A DNA stretch of 64,000 nt, taken from Klebsiella huaxiensis (GTDB lineage: Bacteria; Pseudomonadota; Gammaproteobacteria; Enterobacterales; Enterobacteriaceae). Positions 52,381-60,678 of this stretch are shown here, one piece after another; the first letter of the stretch is position 1; each line of letters opens with the position of its first letter. Location of the stretch: assembly GCF_003261575.2 (NCBI RefSeq), contig NZ_CP036175.1:2790001-2854000 (forward strand). The letters are read 5' to 3'. The notes beneath the pieces were generated by a model. The model was not told the origin of the DNA, did not search any database, and saw only the letters and a program-made list of their open reading frames with translations. Both the position numbers and the translations under genes were made by a program.

Positions 52381-53190
52381 CTAGCTTTCCTGCGGCCAGT
52401 AATACTCATCAGGCAGCGCTCGCGCACCGAATATTGCCTGTCCGACCCGCACCACCGTTGCACCTTCCTCAATGGCGATTTCGAAATCACCGGACATCCC
52501 CATAGAAAGCTCTCGTGGCTGATAACCGCAGGGGGCAACTTCGCACAGACGATCCCGCAGAGATCGCAGGCGAATAAAACAGGCTCTGACGCGTTCGGCA
52601 TCGGTGCTAAATTCAGCCAGCGTCATCAACCCGAGTACCTTGAGGTTTTCATAGTTTTTCAGCTGACATAAAAAGGACTCAACCTCGTCTGGCGCGAGCC
52701 CATATTTGCTGGCTTCGTTAGAAGTATTGACCTGCACAAAAACGTCAAGCGTACGCCCCTCAGCTTGCAGTCGACGGTCGAGGACCTCAGCAGTACGCAG
52801 ATTATCAAGTGCCTGAAATTCACTGGCGAATTTGGCGACCAGCTTCGCTTTATTCGATTGCAGATGGCCGATAACCGACCATTTTAGTTCCGTGAGATCT
52901 GCCATCGCCTGCGATTTACTCCAGGCTTCCTGAACTTTGTTTTCTCCCAGCATTAAACAACCCGCCTGGTGCGCAAGGCGAATATGCGCTTCATCCATCG
53001 TTTTGCTGACCGGCAGGAGCCTGACCGTTGACGGGTCACGATGGCTACGCTGGCATGCCCCGTGTATGCGCCGTTGCACTGCCTGAAGATTCTTGCGGAA
53101 ATCCTCAACGCTCTGCGCACGTGGCCAGCGGTTGTGCATGTCATGTTGCGGTTGAGTGGTTGGGCCAGGCGCTTCTGTAAGTGGGTTCAT
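52381..53190 (-). CDS. YggS/PROSC-family PLP-binding protein (paralogue)
   Basis: The 269-residue protein belongs to the alanine-racemase-like fold type III family of PLP homeostasis proteins. The PLP lysine is in VRLLPVSKTMDEAHIRLAH. Further family segments are GENKVQEAWSK, WSVIGHLQSNKAKLVAKFAS, VFVQVNTSNEASKYGLAPDE and LSMGMSGDFEIAIEEGATVV, then RVGQAIFGAR. It is some 35 residues longer at the N-terminus than E. coli YggS and diverged, so it is probably an extra copy besides the housekeeping gene. Single gene, divergent from the GNAT gene. Confidence 0.88.
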   Translation of the reverse strand: MNPLTEAPGPTTQPQHDMHNRWPRAQSVEDFRKNLQAVQRRIHGACQRSHRDPSTVRLLPVSKTMDEAHIRLAHQAGCLMLGENKVQEAWSKSQAMADLTELKWSVIGHLQSNKAKLVAKFASEFQALDNLRTAEVLDRRLQAEGRTLDVFVQVNTSNEASKYGLAPDEVESFLCQLKNYENLKVLGLMTLAEFSTDAERVRACFIRLRSLRDRLCEVAPCGYQPRELSMGMSGDFEIAIEEGATVVRVGQAIFGARALPDEYYWPQES

Positions 53191-53360
53191 GGTTGAGATG
53201 TCTCCGTTGAGTAGCTAGTTTTCGTTGTCATGGGCCAAATTATGTTTTGTCATAGGTCAAATAATTTGCAGTATACCAACGATGAGGAAGTGAGTGAAAT
53301 CTTTGTGAGGTTAGGCATAGATGCTCTACTCTGAGTGCGGATAAACTGGGAGACAAAGTG

Positions 53361-53813
53361 ATGATGAAACTGGTCGGTAAAGAGCATCTGGAGCAGGTGG
53401 ACTGGCATGCAGTCGCGGCTATTATCGCCGCCGCAGGTCTTAATCAAAGAGACGTCGCATTAGTTGAGCGGGCCTTTCGCCATAGTACTTTTTGCTGGTT
53501 TGGTTATGAAAATGGGCAGCTGATTGCGGTGGCGAGAGCCATTAGCGACCTGACCTGGTGCAGCTATCTGGCGGATGTTGCGGTTGTCCCACGCTGCCAG
53601 GGAAAGGGATACGGGCAGCAGCTGATGCAGGCGGTCAGCAATGAACTGCAGCCGTTTGGTAAAACCTTTATCTACTCGGTTGTGGATAAAATAGACTTCT
53701 ATCGCCGCTTTGGTTTTGAGCTGCTCACGACGGGAATGGTTTGCGCCAGCGAGGAGAGCCTGATTCGCCTGCGTGAGCAGGGGTATATACGAACTCACGA
53801 TAACAATCTTTGA
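53361..53813 (+). CDS. GNAT-family N-acetyltransferase
   Basis: The 150-residue GNAT protein carries the acetyl-CoA loop VAVVPRCQGKGYGQQLMQAV (Q-x-x-G-x-G). It ends FYRRFGFELLTTGMVCASEE plus a charged tail. ATG 53361 is taken as start for its spacing to GGGAGA; a GTG one codon upstream and an ATG one codon downstream are alternatives. The substrate is unknown. It is the last clearly chromosomal-type gene before the low-GC region. Confidence 0.85.
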   Translation: MMKLVGKEHLEQVDWHAVAAIIAAAGLNQRDVALVERAFRHSTFCWFGYENGQLIAVARAISDLTWCSYLADVAVVPRCQGKGYGQQLMQAVSNELQPFGKTFIYSVVDKIDFYRRFGFELLTTGMVCASEESLIRLREQGYIRTHDNNL

Positions 53814-53894
53814 GATGTTTTGAAGCAATGGCAATCCGCTACGCAGTGGCAGCGTTCAGAACGGGGGAAAGTTGTCCAGCGCGTGGACGGGTAG

Positions 53895-54166
53895 TCGGTT
53901 ATCAGCTCCACTCTGAATACCACTATTAATGGCGGCGGTTTTAAGGATAACCTGACTAACGCCCTGCTGGCGAATATTGGAAACCAGATTAATGCCGAAG
54001 GGGCCGGGCTGATTGGCGATAACGGTGAGATTCTCGACCTGCTGGACAGAGTCCTAAGCCATGCGGTGGTCGCGGGTATCAGCGCAGAACTTTTAATGGT
54101 GCGACTGGCATACGTGCAGATTATTCTTGAAAAAGCGATGAATTTTAATGGAGTGACATTGAAATG
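53895..54166 (+). pseudogene. Fragment of a CdiA/hemagglutinin-type contact-dependent inhibition exoprotein
   Basis: An open stretch without a start codon reads NTTINGGGFKDNLTNALLAN, then IGNQINAEGAGLIGDNGEIL and LSHAVVAGISAEL. This is the conserved DUF637-type region near the pretoxin part of CdiA proteins. After that the sequence jumps to LMVRLAYVQIILEKAMNFNG and VTLK, perhaps the last residues of a toxin domain, with a TGA that overlaps the next ATG by 4 nt. The front of the protein, several thousand codons, is absent and a TAG lies just upstream. It is a relic left by deletion. Confidence 0.78.
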
Positions 54167-54562
54167 AAAAATATAGATGAGTTAATTTGCTCTCCGTTTG
54201 ATGAGCAAGAAATAATATTTGAGGGTTACATTGTTTATCTGGATGATGGTGGTCTTTATGTTATTGGATTAGATTATGGTGAGGATTATACTAAAGCCCC
54301 ATCATTGGCGGTGAAAAATAAAAGTCTATCTGATAATCTGGAGGCTAATGTCAGTTTGTATGGAGGGGGGAACTCTCGCTTATTTCATCATGTAAAGTTG
54401 ATAGGTCTATTGGAAAAGGACCATGTGACTGGTAAACAAGGTATTCTGGTAAGAGAAATGAGTATAGAAGATAACGGGCAATGGATATCAATAGATGTGG
54501 ATAAATATTATGAGTCGAGGAGTGGCAAAGGTTCTAATTGGCATGACCTTTTTAATAACTAA
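54164..54562 (+). CDS. Putative CDI immunity-type protein
   Basis: The 132-residue acidic, AT-rich gene begins at an ATGA overlapping the cdiA fragment's stop, just as a cdiI gene follows cdiA. It has no signal peptide: MKNIDELICSPFDEQEIIFE, then GLYVIGLDYGEDYTK, ending SGKGSNWHDLFNN. I recognise no named family. Position makes it the likely immunity protein for the lost toxin tip. If the deletion removed the toxin, it is an orphan that could still protect against siblings. Confidence 0.72.
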   Translation: MKNIDELICSPFDEQEIIFEGYIVYLDDGGLYVIGLDYGEDYTKAPSLAVKNKSLSDNLEANVSLYGGGNSRLFHHVKLIGLLEKDHVTGKQGILVREMSIEDNGQWISIDVDKYYESRSGKGSNWHDLFNN

Positions 54563-54628
54563 TGTTTCCCTTGGCCATGGTTGAGAGAATATATTAAAAA
54601 TGAATGACACATGTCTGGGGGGAGTTAG

Positions 54629-55000
54629 ATGCATTATTTAACCGAAAAACAATATCAGGACCGGAAAGAGTTGCTGCGAGGGGCTTCTACGACTATGTTA
54701 TGGAAAAATATCGACCCAGAGAGTGTCGATGGCGCCTATAAGCTAACTTATCAAGAAGAAAAAGCGCTTTATATCTGGTTCATTTGGCGTTTATTGGAGG
54801 ATGGTGAGATCAAACTTGCTCGCCACGGGAAGTTTCTCTCAGGAAGCATCGACAAGCAGATCGAAGTTTTTGAAATGGCTTTTCCTAAAACTGAGGATGA
54901 TATGAATTGTGATGCATTTGAGGGATTTTGGTTTCTAAGTGAAAATTGTCCGGCCGGAATTGTCTGGATTCATGAAAACGGCTATGAGGATTGGACTTAG
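54629..55000 (+). CDS. DUF596 family protein (CDI immunity-like)
   Basis: The 123-residue protein contains the DUF596 pattern: KALYIWFIWRLLEDGEIKLA, RHGKFLSGSIDKQIEVFEMA and FWFLSENCPAGIVWIHENGY. DUF596 proteins are known from CDI and related toxin loci, where they occur as immunity genes. Start ATG 54629 has GGGGGAG before it. Low GC compared with the surrounding chromosome. Followed by a terminator. Confidence 0.75.
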   Translation: MHYLTEKQYQDRKELLRGASTTMLWKNIDPESVDGAYKLTYQEEKALYIWFIWRLLEDGEIKLARHGKFLSGSIDKQIEVFEMAFPKTEDDMNCDAFEGFWFLSENCPAGIVWIHENGYEDWT

Positions 55001-55010
55001 ATAATGATAT

Positions 55011-55038
55011 TGGGGTTCTATGTCGGAACCCCAGATTT
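55011..55038 (+). terminator. Terminator after the DUF596 gene
   Basis: TGGGGTTC (55011-55018) pairs with GGAACCCCA (55025-55033), then GATTTTTC. Confidence 0.8.
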
Positions 55039-55043
55039 TTCTA

Positions 55044-55500
55044 TTATCCCAGTTTAAGCCCAGCTACCAGCGCATCTAGATCAATAACCTCATTATTGAT
55101 TTGGAAGTTATAATGCCCGTTCAGCAAAATGTGTTGCCAGGCCACTGGTGATAATATTTAATCCGGTTCTGGGTGCGCCGGATGTTGCGTTCCAACTGCG
55201 GATCGCGCAGATACTTTAGCGTATAGATTCGGCGGATCAGCCGGCCATATTCGAATAGTGCCAGCAGGGTTGCATTGGTCGTGGTGTACGAGCACAGTTT
55301 GCGGACCAGCATCCCCTGCGTTATTTCTTTCAGCCCCAGAGTGGCGACGATGCTACCGAGATTACTTTTCTCGCGGATGATAAGGTTCCGGTCAATCTGT
55401 GCTGCGGGCTGTTTTATATTCCGATAGATCTCTGGTGCGGTACAGCTCCAGCAGTTGCTTATTCAGAGCGGTAAAATAGGGCTCAAAGGCAGGCCAAACC
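55044..55500 (-). pseudogene. Decayed Tn3-family transposase, C-terminal fragment
   Basis: Translating the minus strand gives NLGSIVATLGLKEITQGMLV, then RKLCSYTTTNATLLALFEYG, RLIRRIYTLKYLRDPQLERN and IRRTQNRIKYYHQ. This is the C-terminal core of Tn3-family TnpA. A frameshift follows, and in another frame NGHYNFQINNEVIDLDALVA gives the normal end of the protein. Upstream pieces such as FEPYFTALNKQLLELYRT are in a third frame. Neither inverted terminal repeats nor a resolvase are visible. Confidence 0.72.
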
Positions 55501-55668
55501 ATGCAGGATCGCAAAAACAGGGAACCCTCACTATATAAATCTATTGATCAAAAATGAGTCGTGGACATATAATGCAAATTATGTGGGCATTTCTAAATCA
55601 TTCCCAGTGAGAAAATAAACAATTCCCTTGAGGTATCCCTCAAGGGAAACTACACAAGGGATTATGTT

Positions 55669-56076
55669 ATGGGAAAAAAAGATATATACTTAGACATCCT
55701 TCAAGGGAGCTTATTGCAAATAAGAGGCGTGTCCACTCATGGTGTTTTTTTTAAAGCAAGGGATAGGTCTGTATATTATGAATCCCAGCTTATACATGAG
55801 TTTTACTTACTGTTGAAGTATGATGATTTTAATGATTTTAATGATTTTAATGATTTTAATGATTTTAATGATTTTAATGATTTTAATGATTTTAATGATT
55901 TTAATGATTTAGATATTTGTTTTTTAAATAAAAATGCTCGCTGGTACTATGAGGACTGTAGTGAAAAGAAAAGTTTCTTATACGAGCATCAATTAAAGAG
56001 AATTTCTTCTCTGTTCTCTTTGGTTCCGGAAAAAATGAGAGATAAACTTGAATGGCACGGACCAGAGATCAAGTAG
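55669..56076 (+). CDS. Low-GC orphan protein with (Asp-Phe-Asn)9 repeat
   Basis: The 135-residue protein begins MGKKDIYLDILQGSLLQIRG; residues 53-79 are nine Asp-Phe-Asn triplets encoded by perfect 9-bp repeats. The C-terminal part contains ARWYYEDCSEKKSFLYEHQL and RDKLEWHGPEIK. There is no signal peptide or membrane segment. Family not recognised. Size, acidity, low GC and position behind the cdiA relic make it look like another orphan immunity protein, by inference only. The SD is weak (TTATGTTATGGG before the ATG). Confidence 0.65.
   Translation: MGKKDIYLDILQGSLLQIRGVSTHGVFFKARDRSVYYESQLIHEFYLLLKYDDFNDFNDFNDFNDFNDFNDFNDFNDFNDLDICFLNKNARWYYEDCSEKKSFLYEHQLKRISSLFSLVPEKMRDKLEWHGPEIK
55825..55905 (+). 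repeat. Nine perfect copies of GATTTTAAT
   Basis: The 9-bp unit is repeated nine times without change and ends in the variant GATTTAGAT. It is in frame in the gene 55669-56076, so copy-number change alters protein length but not frame. Confidence 0.97.
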
Positions 56077-56204
56077 AATAAAGATATCCAGTTAAGGATA
56101 TCAATTAAGCTAGTACCCATAACTAATGGCTAAATTGTTATTTAACCAAGGGTTACAGAAAAACGACAGTTAAGAGCTTTACAAAGAAATAACGACGCTA
56201 ACAA

Positions 56205-56242
56205 AAACGCCCCCTGGTGCATCAGCAGCAGGGGGCGTTTAC
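56205..56242 (-). terminator. Rho-independent terminator downstream of mgtS
   Basis: AACGCCCCCTG and CAGGGGGCGTT form a long stem with TTTTTG on the minus strand. It ends mgtS transcripts and possibly a small RNA. Confidence 0.85.
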
Positions 56243-56264
56243 GGGTGGGGATTATCGGTGTTCA

Positions 56265-56360
56265 TCAGTCGTCCCATTTGTGGCTTAGATATGCGGCAAG
56301 AAATCCAAAGAACACAATGGTTCCCAGAACTGCCACAAATACATGCATATTTCCCAGCAT
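56265..56360 (-). CDS. mgtS: Small membrane protein MgtS
   Basis: The 31-residue protein MLGNMHVFVAVLGTIVFFGF then LAAYLSHKWDD is almost identical to remembered E. coli MgtS (YneM). MgtS is made under low Mg2+ and protects the magnesium importer MgtA from FtsH; it also acts on PitA. It is a single inner-membrane helix. The SD GGAGG lies 7 bp before the ATG. A PhoP box followed at 11 bp by a TATGAT -10 hexamer lies upstream, which supports PhoPQ control. Confidence 0.92.
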   Translation of the reverse strand: MLGNMHVFVAVLGTIVFFGFLAAYLSHKWDD

Positions 56361-56447
56361 GATTAACCTCCATTAGTTTTGCTTTGCGCTAAGTCGTCCT
56401 CATTGAACAGGTTTACGGTTGTTGGATACATCATAACCCGGTTAATC

Positions 56448-56464
56448 TAAACAAACGCTTAACA
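56448..56464 (-). promoter_or_regulatory. PhoP box upstream of mgtS
   Basis: On the minus strand TGTTAA-GCGTT-TGTTTA, 11 of 12 matches to the repeat TGTTTA-N5-TGTTTA. The -10 element TATGAT begins 12 bp downstream, the canonical spacing for PhoP-activated promoters. Confidence 0.82.
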
Positions 56465-56496
56465 AATTGCCGGGAGTGACTATTTCTGATGAAAGG

Positions 56497-57507
56497 TTAC
56501 ACCACTTTCCTGTCAGCGAGTGACGTCTTCCTGTACTGCAGCGGACTAAGACCAAACTGCTGACGGAAATGGTGGCGCAGGGTACTGGCATTGGAAAAAC
56601 CGCAAAGCTCGGCAATCTGCTCAACGCTCAGCCGGCTATGGATTAAGTGCTGTGTAGCGCGCAGCAGGCGCTCATCAAGCAGCCAGCGGGCAGGGGTTTT
56701 GCCAGTGGCGTCTTCAAAACGGCGCAAAAACGTGCGCGGCCCCATACCGGCTTTTTCCGCCAGCGAGGCAACGGTATGGCTGGCGGCGAGATTCTGATGC
56801 AGAAAATCGAATAGTTGTCCGAGCCGCTGACTCTCGCGCGCTTTGGCCACCGGGCGCACAATCTGTTGCGCCTGGCCGCCGTCGCGATGAGGGGAAACCA
56901 CTAAACGCCGCGCGACGGTATTCGCCGCCTCGACACCAAAATCTTCCCGTACCAGATGTAAACACAGATCGATGCCCGCAGCGCTTCCTGCGGATGTCAT
57001 CACTCCCTCTGCGCCGACGTACAGCACATCGTCGATCACCTCAATCAGAGGAAATCGTGCGCGGAGCTGTTCGGTATAGCGCCAGTGGGTTGTTGCCTGG
57101 CGTCCGTTAAGCAACCCGGCGGCGGCCAGAACAAAGACTCCGGAGCAAATAGAAATGATCCGACAGCCTCGTCTATGTGCCGTGACCAGTGCTTCGCACA
57201 GTGCAGGCGGAACGAGGGCGTCGATACCGCGCCAGCCGGGCACCACGATGGTATCCGCCTCGTTTAACAATGTCATGCCGCCGTCGGTCATCAGACGAAT
57301 CCCGCCGGTAGCCCGCAGTTCGCCTTCATCGACGGCGGCCACGGCAAAGCGATACCAACGTTCGCCCATCTCCGGGCGAGACAGGCCGAAAATCTCTACC
57401 GCAACGCCAAATTCAAAAGTACATAGCCCGTCGTAGGCGAGGGCAACTACCTGGTGGCGTGACAACGTCACGGATGAGGTTGTCATGATTTCAACGTTTT
57501 CAGTCAT
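56497..57507 (-). CDS. ftrA: DJ-1/PfpI-AraC transcriptional regulator FtrA
   Basis: The 336-residue GlxA-type regulator has an N-terminal DJ-1/PfpI-like domain (about 18-200) with the nucleophile elbow IISICSGVFVLAAAGLLNGR and TSAGSAAGIDLCLHLVREDF. Its C-terminal AraC domain (about 235-330) has ASLAEKAGMGPRTFLRRFED and IAELCGFSNASTLRHHFRQQ. It resembles proteins annotated FtrA. It is divergent from a rhodanese gene 68 bp away, its likely target. ATG 57486 is an alternative start. Confidence 0.88.
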   Translation of the reverse strand: MTENVEIMTTSSVTLSRHQVVALAYDGLCTFEFGVAVEIFGLSRPEMGERWYRFAVAAVDEGELRATGGIRLMTDGGMTLLNEADTIVVPGWRGIDALVPPALCEALVTAHRRGCRIISICSGVFVLAAAGLLNGRQATTHWRYTEQLRARFPLIEVIDDVLYVGAEGVMTSAGSAAGIDLCLHLVREDFGVEAANTVARRLVVSPHRDGGQAQQIVRPVAKARESQRLGQLFDFLHQNLAASHTVASLAEKAGMGPRTFLRRFEDATGKTPARWLLDERLLRATQHLIHSRLSVEQIAELCGFSNASTLRHHFRQQFGLSPLQYRKTSLADRKVV

Positions 57508-57574
57508 GGTGAGCGGCAGATGTCGTGCTGGAGGTTAATTAAAGTAGTGGTATCACAGACAAGGAGAAGATGCC

Positions 57575-57967
57575 ATGAGTGTTGTAACCGCGATTGCCCC
57601 TGCCAGTTCTACAGATGCCGCTGCCTGGTTTCGTCATAAGCTCAGTCTTGAAACCGACTGTGCCGATGTGTATAGCGCGATACGTGACGGCGGTCCCGAC
57701 TTTGTTCTCTTGCACGTTGTCGGCAGCGAGGAAACATTTGCTCGCCGTCATCTTCCCGGCGCGCTGCATTTACCGCACCGGCAGATAGATGAAGAGAGAA
57801 TGGCACAGTGGCCTGAGGAGACGTTGTTTGTTGTGTACTGCGCCGGGCCGCACTGCAACGGGGCAGACGTTGCCGCGATGAAGCTGGCATTGCTGGGGCG
57901 TCCAGTCAAAATGATGCTCGGCGGCCTGACCGGCTGGGAAGATGAAGGATTGCCGTTCGCAAAATGA
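57575..57967 (+). CDS. Rhodanese-like sulphurtransferase
   Basis: A single rhodanese domain of 130 residues. The active loop is CAGPHCNG at 89-96 with catalytic Cys-89 in LFVVYCAGPHCNGADVAAM. RHLPGALHLPHRQIDEE and MLGGLTGWEDEGLPF are further family segments. It has a good AAGGAGA SD. Divergent from ftrA, so both may answer to the same signal; the sulphur donor and acceptor are unknown. Confidence 0.9.
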   Translation: MSVVTAIAPASSTDAAAWFRHKLSLETDCADVYSAIRDGGPDFVLLHVVGSEETFARRHLPGALHLPHRQIDEERMAQWPEETLFVVYCAGPHCNGADVAAMKLALLGRPVKMMLGGLTGWEDEGLPFAK

Positions 57968-58116
57968 ATATATTTCATGTGCCATGAATTATTCTCGTTT
58001 GCGGCTGAACGGTCTGCATGACAGTATCTGGACATATAGCCATCCAGAAGTCTATAAATTCAAATAGTGAACTATCACGGTGGGCAACTAACCTTGCCCG
58101 CTGCTAAGGAGACACC

Positions 58117-59220
58117 ATGCAACGTCATCAGGCCCCGTTCCGCGCAGATATCGTCGGCAGCTTTTTACGCCCGGACGCCATTAAACAGGCCCGTCAGCAG
58201 CTCAGCGCTGGCACCATTGATGCGCAGCAACTGCGTCAGGTTGAAAATGAGGCCATTCGCCATCTGGTGCAACAGCAGTGCGAGTGCGGGCTGCATGTGG
58301 TGACCGACGGTGAGTTCCGTCGCGCGTGGTGGCACTTTGATTTCTTCGATGGCTTACAGGGCGTTGAGCGCTACGATTCTGAAAAAGGCATCCAGTTCAA
58401 CGGGGTACAGACTAAAGCGCACGGGGTTCGCGTCACAGGCAAACTGGCCTTTGGCGATCATCCGATGCTGGAAGATTTCCGTTACCTGAAAAGCATCAGC
58501 GGCAACGCGCAGCCGAAGATGACCATTCCCAGCCCGAGCGTGCTGCATTTCCGCGGTGGGCGCAAAGATATCGACGCCACCGTCTACCCGGACCTTGCCG
58601 ACTATTTTGATGACCTGGCGACCACCTGGCGCGATGCGATCCGCGCCTTCTACGATGCGGGCTGCCGCTATTTGCAGTTGGATGATACCGTCTGGGCCTA
58701 TCTGTGCTCTGATGAACAGCGTCAACAGGTTCGCGATCGCGGTGAAGACCCGGACGAACTGGCGCGCACCTACGCTCGTGTCCTGAATAAGGCCCTGGAA
58801 GGAAAGCCGGAGGATCTGACTATCGGGCTGCACGTGTGTCGCGGTAATTTCCGCTCGACGTGGATCTCCGAAGGCGGCTACGAGCCGGTGGCGGAAGTGC
58901 TATTTGGCGGCGTCAATATCGATGCCTTTTTCCTTGAATACGATAACGACCGATCCGGTGATTTCGCGCCGCTGCGCTTTATTCGTCCCGGTCATCAGCA
59001 GGTCGTACTGGGGCTGATCACCACCAAAAACGGTGAACTTGAAAACCCGGAGGGCGTGAAAGCACGCTTACAGGAAGCGGCGCAATTCGTCCCGCTGGCA
59101 CAGATTTGCCTCAGTCCACAGTGCGGTTTTGCTTCCACCGAAGAGGGGAATTCCCTGACTGAGGCTCAGCAGTGGGACAAAGTCCGTCTGGTTACTAATA
59201 TCGCCGAACAGGTCTGGTAA
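58117..59220 (+). CDS. MetE C-terminal-domain-like methyltransferase (YxjG/YxjH type)
   Basis: The 367-residue protein has the TIM-barrel fold of cobalamin-independent methionine synthase, without the N-terminal barrel of MetE. The N-terminal RADIVGSFLRPDAIKQARQQ is typical. Thiol-activating zinc ligands can be placed in LTIGLHVCRGNFRS and ICLSPQCGFASTEEGN, with the Glu in IDAFFLEYDNDRSGDFAPLR. Relatives are S-methylmethionine- or folate-type methyltransferases or epoxyalkane:CoM transferases. The substrate is unknown. SD AAGGAGA. A single gene between the rhodanese and urtA. Confidence 0.88.
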   Translation: MQRHQAPFRADIVGSFLRPDAIKQARQQLSAGTIDAQQLRQVENEAIRHLVQQQCECGLHVVTDGEFRRAWWHFDFFDGLQGVERYDSEKGIQFNGVQTKAHGVRVTGKLAFGDHPMLEDFRYLKSISGNAQPKMTIPSPSVLHFRGGRKDIDATVYPDLADYFDDLATTWRDAIRAFYDAGCRYLQLDDTVWAYLCSDEQRQQVRDRGEDPDELARTYARVLNKALEGKPEDLTIGLHVCRGNFRSTWISEGGYEPVAEVLFGGVNIDAFFLEYDNDRSGDFAPLRFIRPGHQQVVLGLITTKNGELENPEGVKARLQEAAQFVPLAQICLSPQCGFASTEEGNSLTEAQQWDKVRLVTNIAEQVW

Positions 59221-59398
59221 TTTCTCTTCTTAGCGCAGCGCTGCACTATTTTGAGGCAGCGCTGCCCATTATTTTCCTCTCCCCACGCCTCCCGCCGCGC
59301 TTTAAGGCCACTGAACAACCTGGCACCGTTTTTGCCTTATCACTTCCTGTTAGTCGTTAATTCATTTTTTGTTTTTGCGCTATTCAGGAGTGAAACAC

Positions 59399-60670
59399 AT
59401 GCAGCGTCGAACATTATTAAAAGCTTTTGCACTCTCCGCCTCTGTGATCAGCATGGGCATCTCTTTCCAGGTTTATGCCGCCGACACCATTAAAGTCGGG
59501 ATTATGCATTCGCTCTCCGGGACGATGGCGATTTCCGAAACTCCGCTAAAAGATGTCGCCCTGATGGCTATCGATGACATCAATGCCAAAGGCGGCGTGC
59601 TGGGGAAAAAGCTGGAGCCGGTGGTGGTGGATCCTGCGTCAAACTGGCCGTTATTTGCTGAAAAAGCGCGTCAGCTGCTGACGCAGGATAAGGTCGCTGC
59701 GGTGTTCGGTTGCTGGACCTCAGTATCGCGTAAATCGGTTCTGCCGGTATTCGAAGAGCTGAACGGCCTGCTGTTCTACCCGGTGCAGTATGAAGGCGAA
59801 GAGATGTCGCCAAACGTCTTCTACACCGGCGCGGCGCCAAACCAACAAGCGATCCCGGCGGTGGAATATCTGCTGAGCGAAGACGGCGGTGGGGCGAAAC
59901 GCTTCTTCCTGCTGGGCACCGACTATGTCTATCCGCGCACCACCAACAAAATCCTCCGCGCCTTCCTGCACGCCAAAGGTATTCAGGATAAAGATATCGA
60001 AGAGGTCTACACCCCATTCGGCTATAGCGATTACCAGACTATCGTCGCCAACATTAAGAAATTCTCCGCTGGCGGCAAAACGGCAGTGGTCTCCACCATC
60101 AATGGCGATTCCAACGTCCCGTTCTATAAAGAGCTGGCTAACCAGGGGCTGAAAGCGACCGATGTGCCGGTAGTGGCGTTCTCCGTCGGCGAGGAAGAGC
60201 TGCGCGGCATTGACACAAAACCGCTGGTGGGCAACCTCGCGGCGTGGAACTACTTCGAATCCGTGGATAACCCAACCAACCAACAGTTCGTTGCCGATTA
60301 TCGTGCTTACGCCAAAGCGCACAAGCTGCCGAATGCCGACACCGTGGTGACCAACGACCCGATGGAAGCGACCTGGGTTGGCCTGCATATGTGGGCGCAG
60401 GCGGTGACCAAAGCGGGCACCACCGACGTGGACAAGGTACGCGAGGCGATGGCCGGTCAGACCTTCAAAGCGCCGTCGGGATTTACGTTGACCATGGACG
60501 CCACCAACCACCATCTGCACAAACCGGTGATGATTGGCGAAATTGAAAGCAACGGTCAGTTTAACGTGGTCTGGCAGACCGAAGAGCCGGTACGCGCTCA
60601 GCCGTGGAGCCCGTGGATCGCCGGTAACGATAAGAAGCCCGATCACCCGATAAAAAGCGCCAGCAACTAA
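59399..60670 (+). CDS. urtA: Urea ABC transporter substrate-binding protein
   Basis: UrtA is the periplasmic receptor of a branched-chain-amino-acid-type ABC transporter for urea. The 423-residue precursor starts MQRRTLLKAFALSASVISMG, a Tat-like signal (RRTLLK), cleaved after VYA. The mature part has IKVGIMHSLSGTMAISETPL and VFGCWTSVSRKSVLPVFEEL, with EGEEMSPNVFYTGAAPNQQA at the ligand site, all typical of UrtA. ATG 59399 has AGGAG upstream; a TTG at 59369 is rejected. First gene of urtABCD; the operon probably serves nitrogen limitation. Confidence 0.95.
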   Translation: MQRRTLLKAFALSASVISMGISFQVYAADTIKVGIMHSLSGTMAISETPLKDVALMAIDDINAKGGVLGKKLEPVVVDPASNWPLFAEKARQLLTQDKVAAVFGCWTSVSRKSVLPVFEELNGLLFYPVQYEGEEMSPNVFYTGAAPNQQAIPAVEYLLSEDGGGAKRFFLLGTDYVYPRTTNKILRAFLHAKGIQDKDIEEVYTPFGYSDYQTIVANIKKFSAGGKTAVVSTINGDSNVPFYKELANQGLKATDVPVVAFSVGEEELRGIDTKPLVGNLAAWNYFESVDNPTNQQFVADYRAYAKAHKLPNADTVVTNDPMEATWVGLHMWAQAVTKAGTTDVDKVREAMAGQTFKAPSGFTLTMDATNHHLHKPVMIGEIESNGQFNVVWQTEEPVRAQPWSPWIAGNDKKPDHPIKSASN

Positions 60671-60678
60671 GCGTTAAA

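Noticed and set aside
56077..56264. Possible MgrR-like small RNA downstream of mgtS
   Set aside because: The strong terminator and E. coli context invite the idea, but I could not recognise the sequence or a separate PhoP-type promoter, so it is not listed.
59720..60646. 308-codon open frame antisense to urtA
   Set aside because: It mirrors a clearly recognised gene, has no family resemblance and no ribosome binding site; it follows from GC-rich codon use.
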